A DNA stretch of 64,000 nucleotides from Pectobacterium parmentieri (GTDB lineage: Bacteria > Pseudomonadota > Gammaproteobacteria > Enterobacterales > Enterobacteriaceae): contig NZ_CP015749.1 in assembly GCF_001742145.1 (NCBI RefSeq), positions 3,782,001 through 3,846,000 on the forward strand. Reading direction: 5' to 3'. The translations under genes and the position numbers were made by a program. Positions 63,393-64,000 of the stretch are shown here, in pieces. The notes beneath the pieces are model-generated. The model searched no databases and was not told where the DNA came from. It worked only from the letters and a program-made list of their open reading frames with translations. Position 1 is the stretch's first letter; each line of letters begins with the position of its first letter.

Positions 63393-63779
63393 CTACAGTG
63401 TTTCACTCTCTTCTGCTGATACTGACTCCGTGGCTTTTCTACGACGCAGTCTCAAACCAATCCAGAAAACCAATGCGACGCTCAGAATTGAAGGAATAAA
63501 GTTCGATCCAATGGCGGGATATTCAACGCGCACAATGGCACTGTAAATCAATAAGCCCAGCAGAAAGCTAGCCGCCGCCAGCATCGGAATGCCTTCCGGC
63601 ATACTGTGGTGCAAATAACGTTGATGCAGGCAGTAAATGGACAATACCAGCGCAATCAGAGGAAAAATCGAGAACGGAACAATACTGCTGAACAAGGCGG
63701 CGAATGCGCCGTTGACGGAAAGGCCCGCAATCAGCGCCAATACCAGTGTACCTTTTTCTTGATGAGGTTTTTCTGTCAT
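63393..63779 (-). CDS. yijD: DUF1422 inner-membrane protein YijD
   Basis: 128-aa integral membrane protein of unknown function with three or four predicted membrane segments, in the E. coli order fabR-yijD next to trmA. Conserved are [40 protein letters not shown] and FWIGLRLR. Probably co-transcribed with fabR, 23 bp upstream. Confidence 0.93.
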   Translation of the reverse strand: MTEKPHQEKGTLVLALIAGLSVNGAFAALFSSIVPFSIFPLIALVLSIYCLHQRYLHHSMPEGIPMLAAASFLLGLLIYSAIVRVEYPAIGSNFIPSILSVALVFWIGLRLRRRKATESVSAEESETL

Positions 63780-63802
63780 GGTTTCTCCCTTCTCATGTTG
63801 AT

Positions 63803-64000
63803 TTATGGCACAGTAAAGCTACTGTCGTGCTCTTTTCTGTACCAGTAATAAGCCCCTTTGGCGATCATCCGCAGTTGCAGCACCAGCCGCTCTTCCAACT
63901 GCTTGCGCTGTTCCAGGGAAACATCTAAGGCTTCCGCTCCCGCACTGAAAACAATGGTCACCATCGCTTCCGACTGCGCTTCCGCGAAGCTGCGGGGAAT
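63803..64000 (-). CDS. fabR: Fatty-acid biosynthesis repressor FabR, 3' end only
   Basis: TetR-family repressor of fabA and fabB that sets unsaturated fatty-acid levels. Only the last 65 codons lie in the window; the frame runs off the right edge at 64000. They match the E. coli C-terminal ligand-binding domain, notably [16 protein letters not shown] and [20 protein letters not shown]. The end of the protein ([10 protein letters not shown]) is shorter than in E. coli. Confidence 0.93.
   Translation of the reverse strand: MPRSFAEAQSEAMVTIVFSAGAEALDVSLEQRKQLEERLVLQLRMIAKGAYYWYRKEHDSSFTVP

Overview
This window comes from a gammaproteobacterial chromosome of the order Enterobacterales, most likely a soft-rot Pectobacterium or close relative. 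The order btuB-murI-rrn-murB-birA-coaA-tRNAs-tuf-secE-nusG-rplKAJL-rpoBC and the order thiCEFSGH-rsd-nudC-hemE-nfi-yjaG-hupA-yjaH-purD-purH-rrn match the E. coli 90-minute region almost gene for gene, and the proteins align with E. coli without gaps over long stretches. The genus is inferred from protein divergence and from accessory genes absent from E. coli here (periplasmic carbonic anhydrase, aapJQMP, phd-doc). It was not proved by a search.

Layout. Positions 1-2.3 kb hold the 3' end of an alpha-carbonic anhydrase gene, then the dusB-fis operon. Positions 2.3-11.6 kb are accessory: a Phd-Doc toxin-antitoxin pair with an unusually long antitoxin, an ASCH-domain protein, an endonuclease/exonuclease/phosphatase-family protein, a substrate-binding protein plus permease without an ATPase gene, and the aapJQMP general amino-acid transporter behind a good sigma-54 promoter match. 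Positions 11.7-17.5 kb carry a complete rRNA operon on the minus strand (16S, tRNA-Glu, 23S, 5S) with its terminators and P1/P2 promoters. Positions 17.7-25.8 kb carry purHD (with a PurR box), then yjaH, hupA, yjaG, nfi, hemE and nudC on the minus strand, and rsd. Positions 25.8-31.6 kb are the TPP-riboswitch-controlled thiCEFSGH operon. Positions 32-35.2 kb hold yjiR/yjiS and an MHS-type transporter, placed between thiH and rpoC.

Positions 35.3-49.6 kb, all on the minus strand, encode the transcription and translation core: a four-tRNA cluster, tuf, secE-nusG, rplKA, rplJL and rpoBC, with recognisable promoters, the L10 leader and the rplL-rpoB attenuator. Positions 50.2-53.2 kb encode coaA, birA and murB. 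Positions 53.3-59.1 kb are a second rRNA operon, collinear with the first at a constant offset of 41,669 bp. Positions 59.2-62.2 kb hold murI overlapping btuB, with a cobalamin riboswitch upstream. Positions 62.2-64.0 kb hold trmA, yijD and the 3' end of fabR.

Most of the window is conserved housekeeping DNA. I did not find a convincing new multi-gene system. The points most worth a second look are the extended linker in the Phd antitoxin, paired compensatory base changes between the two rRNA operons, a duplicated 5S-tail/terminator unit behind each rRNA operon, a nusG terminator that shares its DNA with the rplK promoter, and sigma-54 control of aap.
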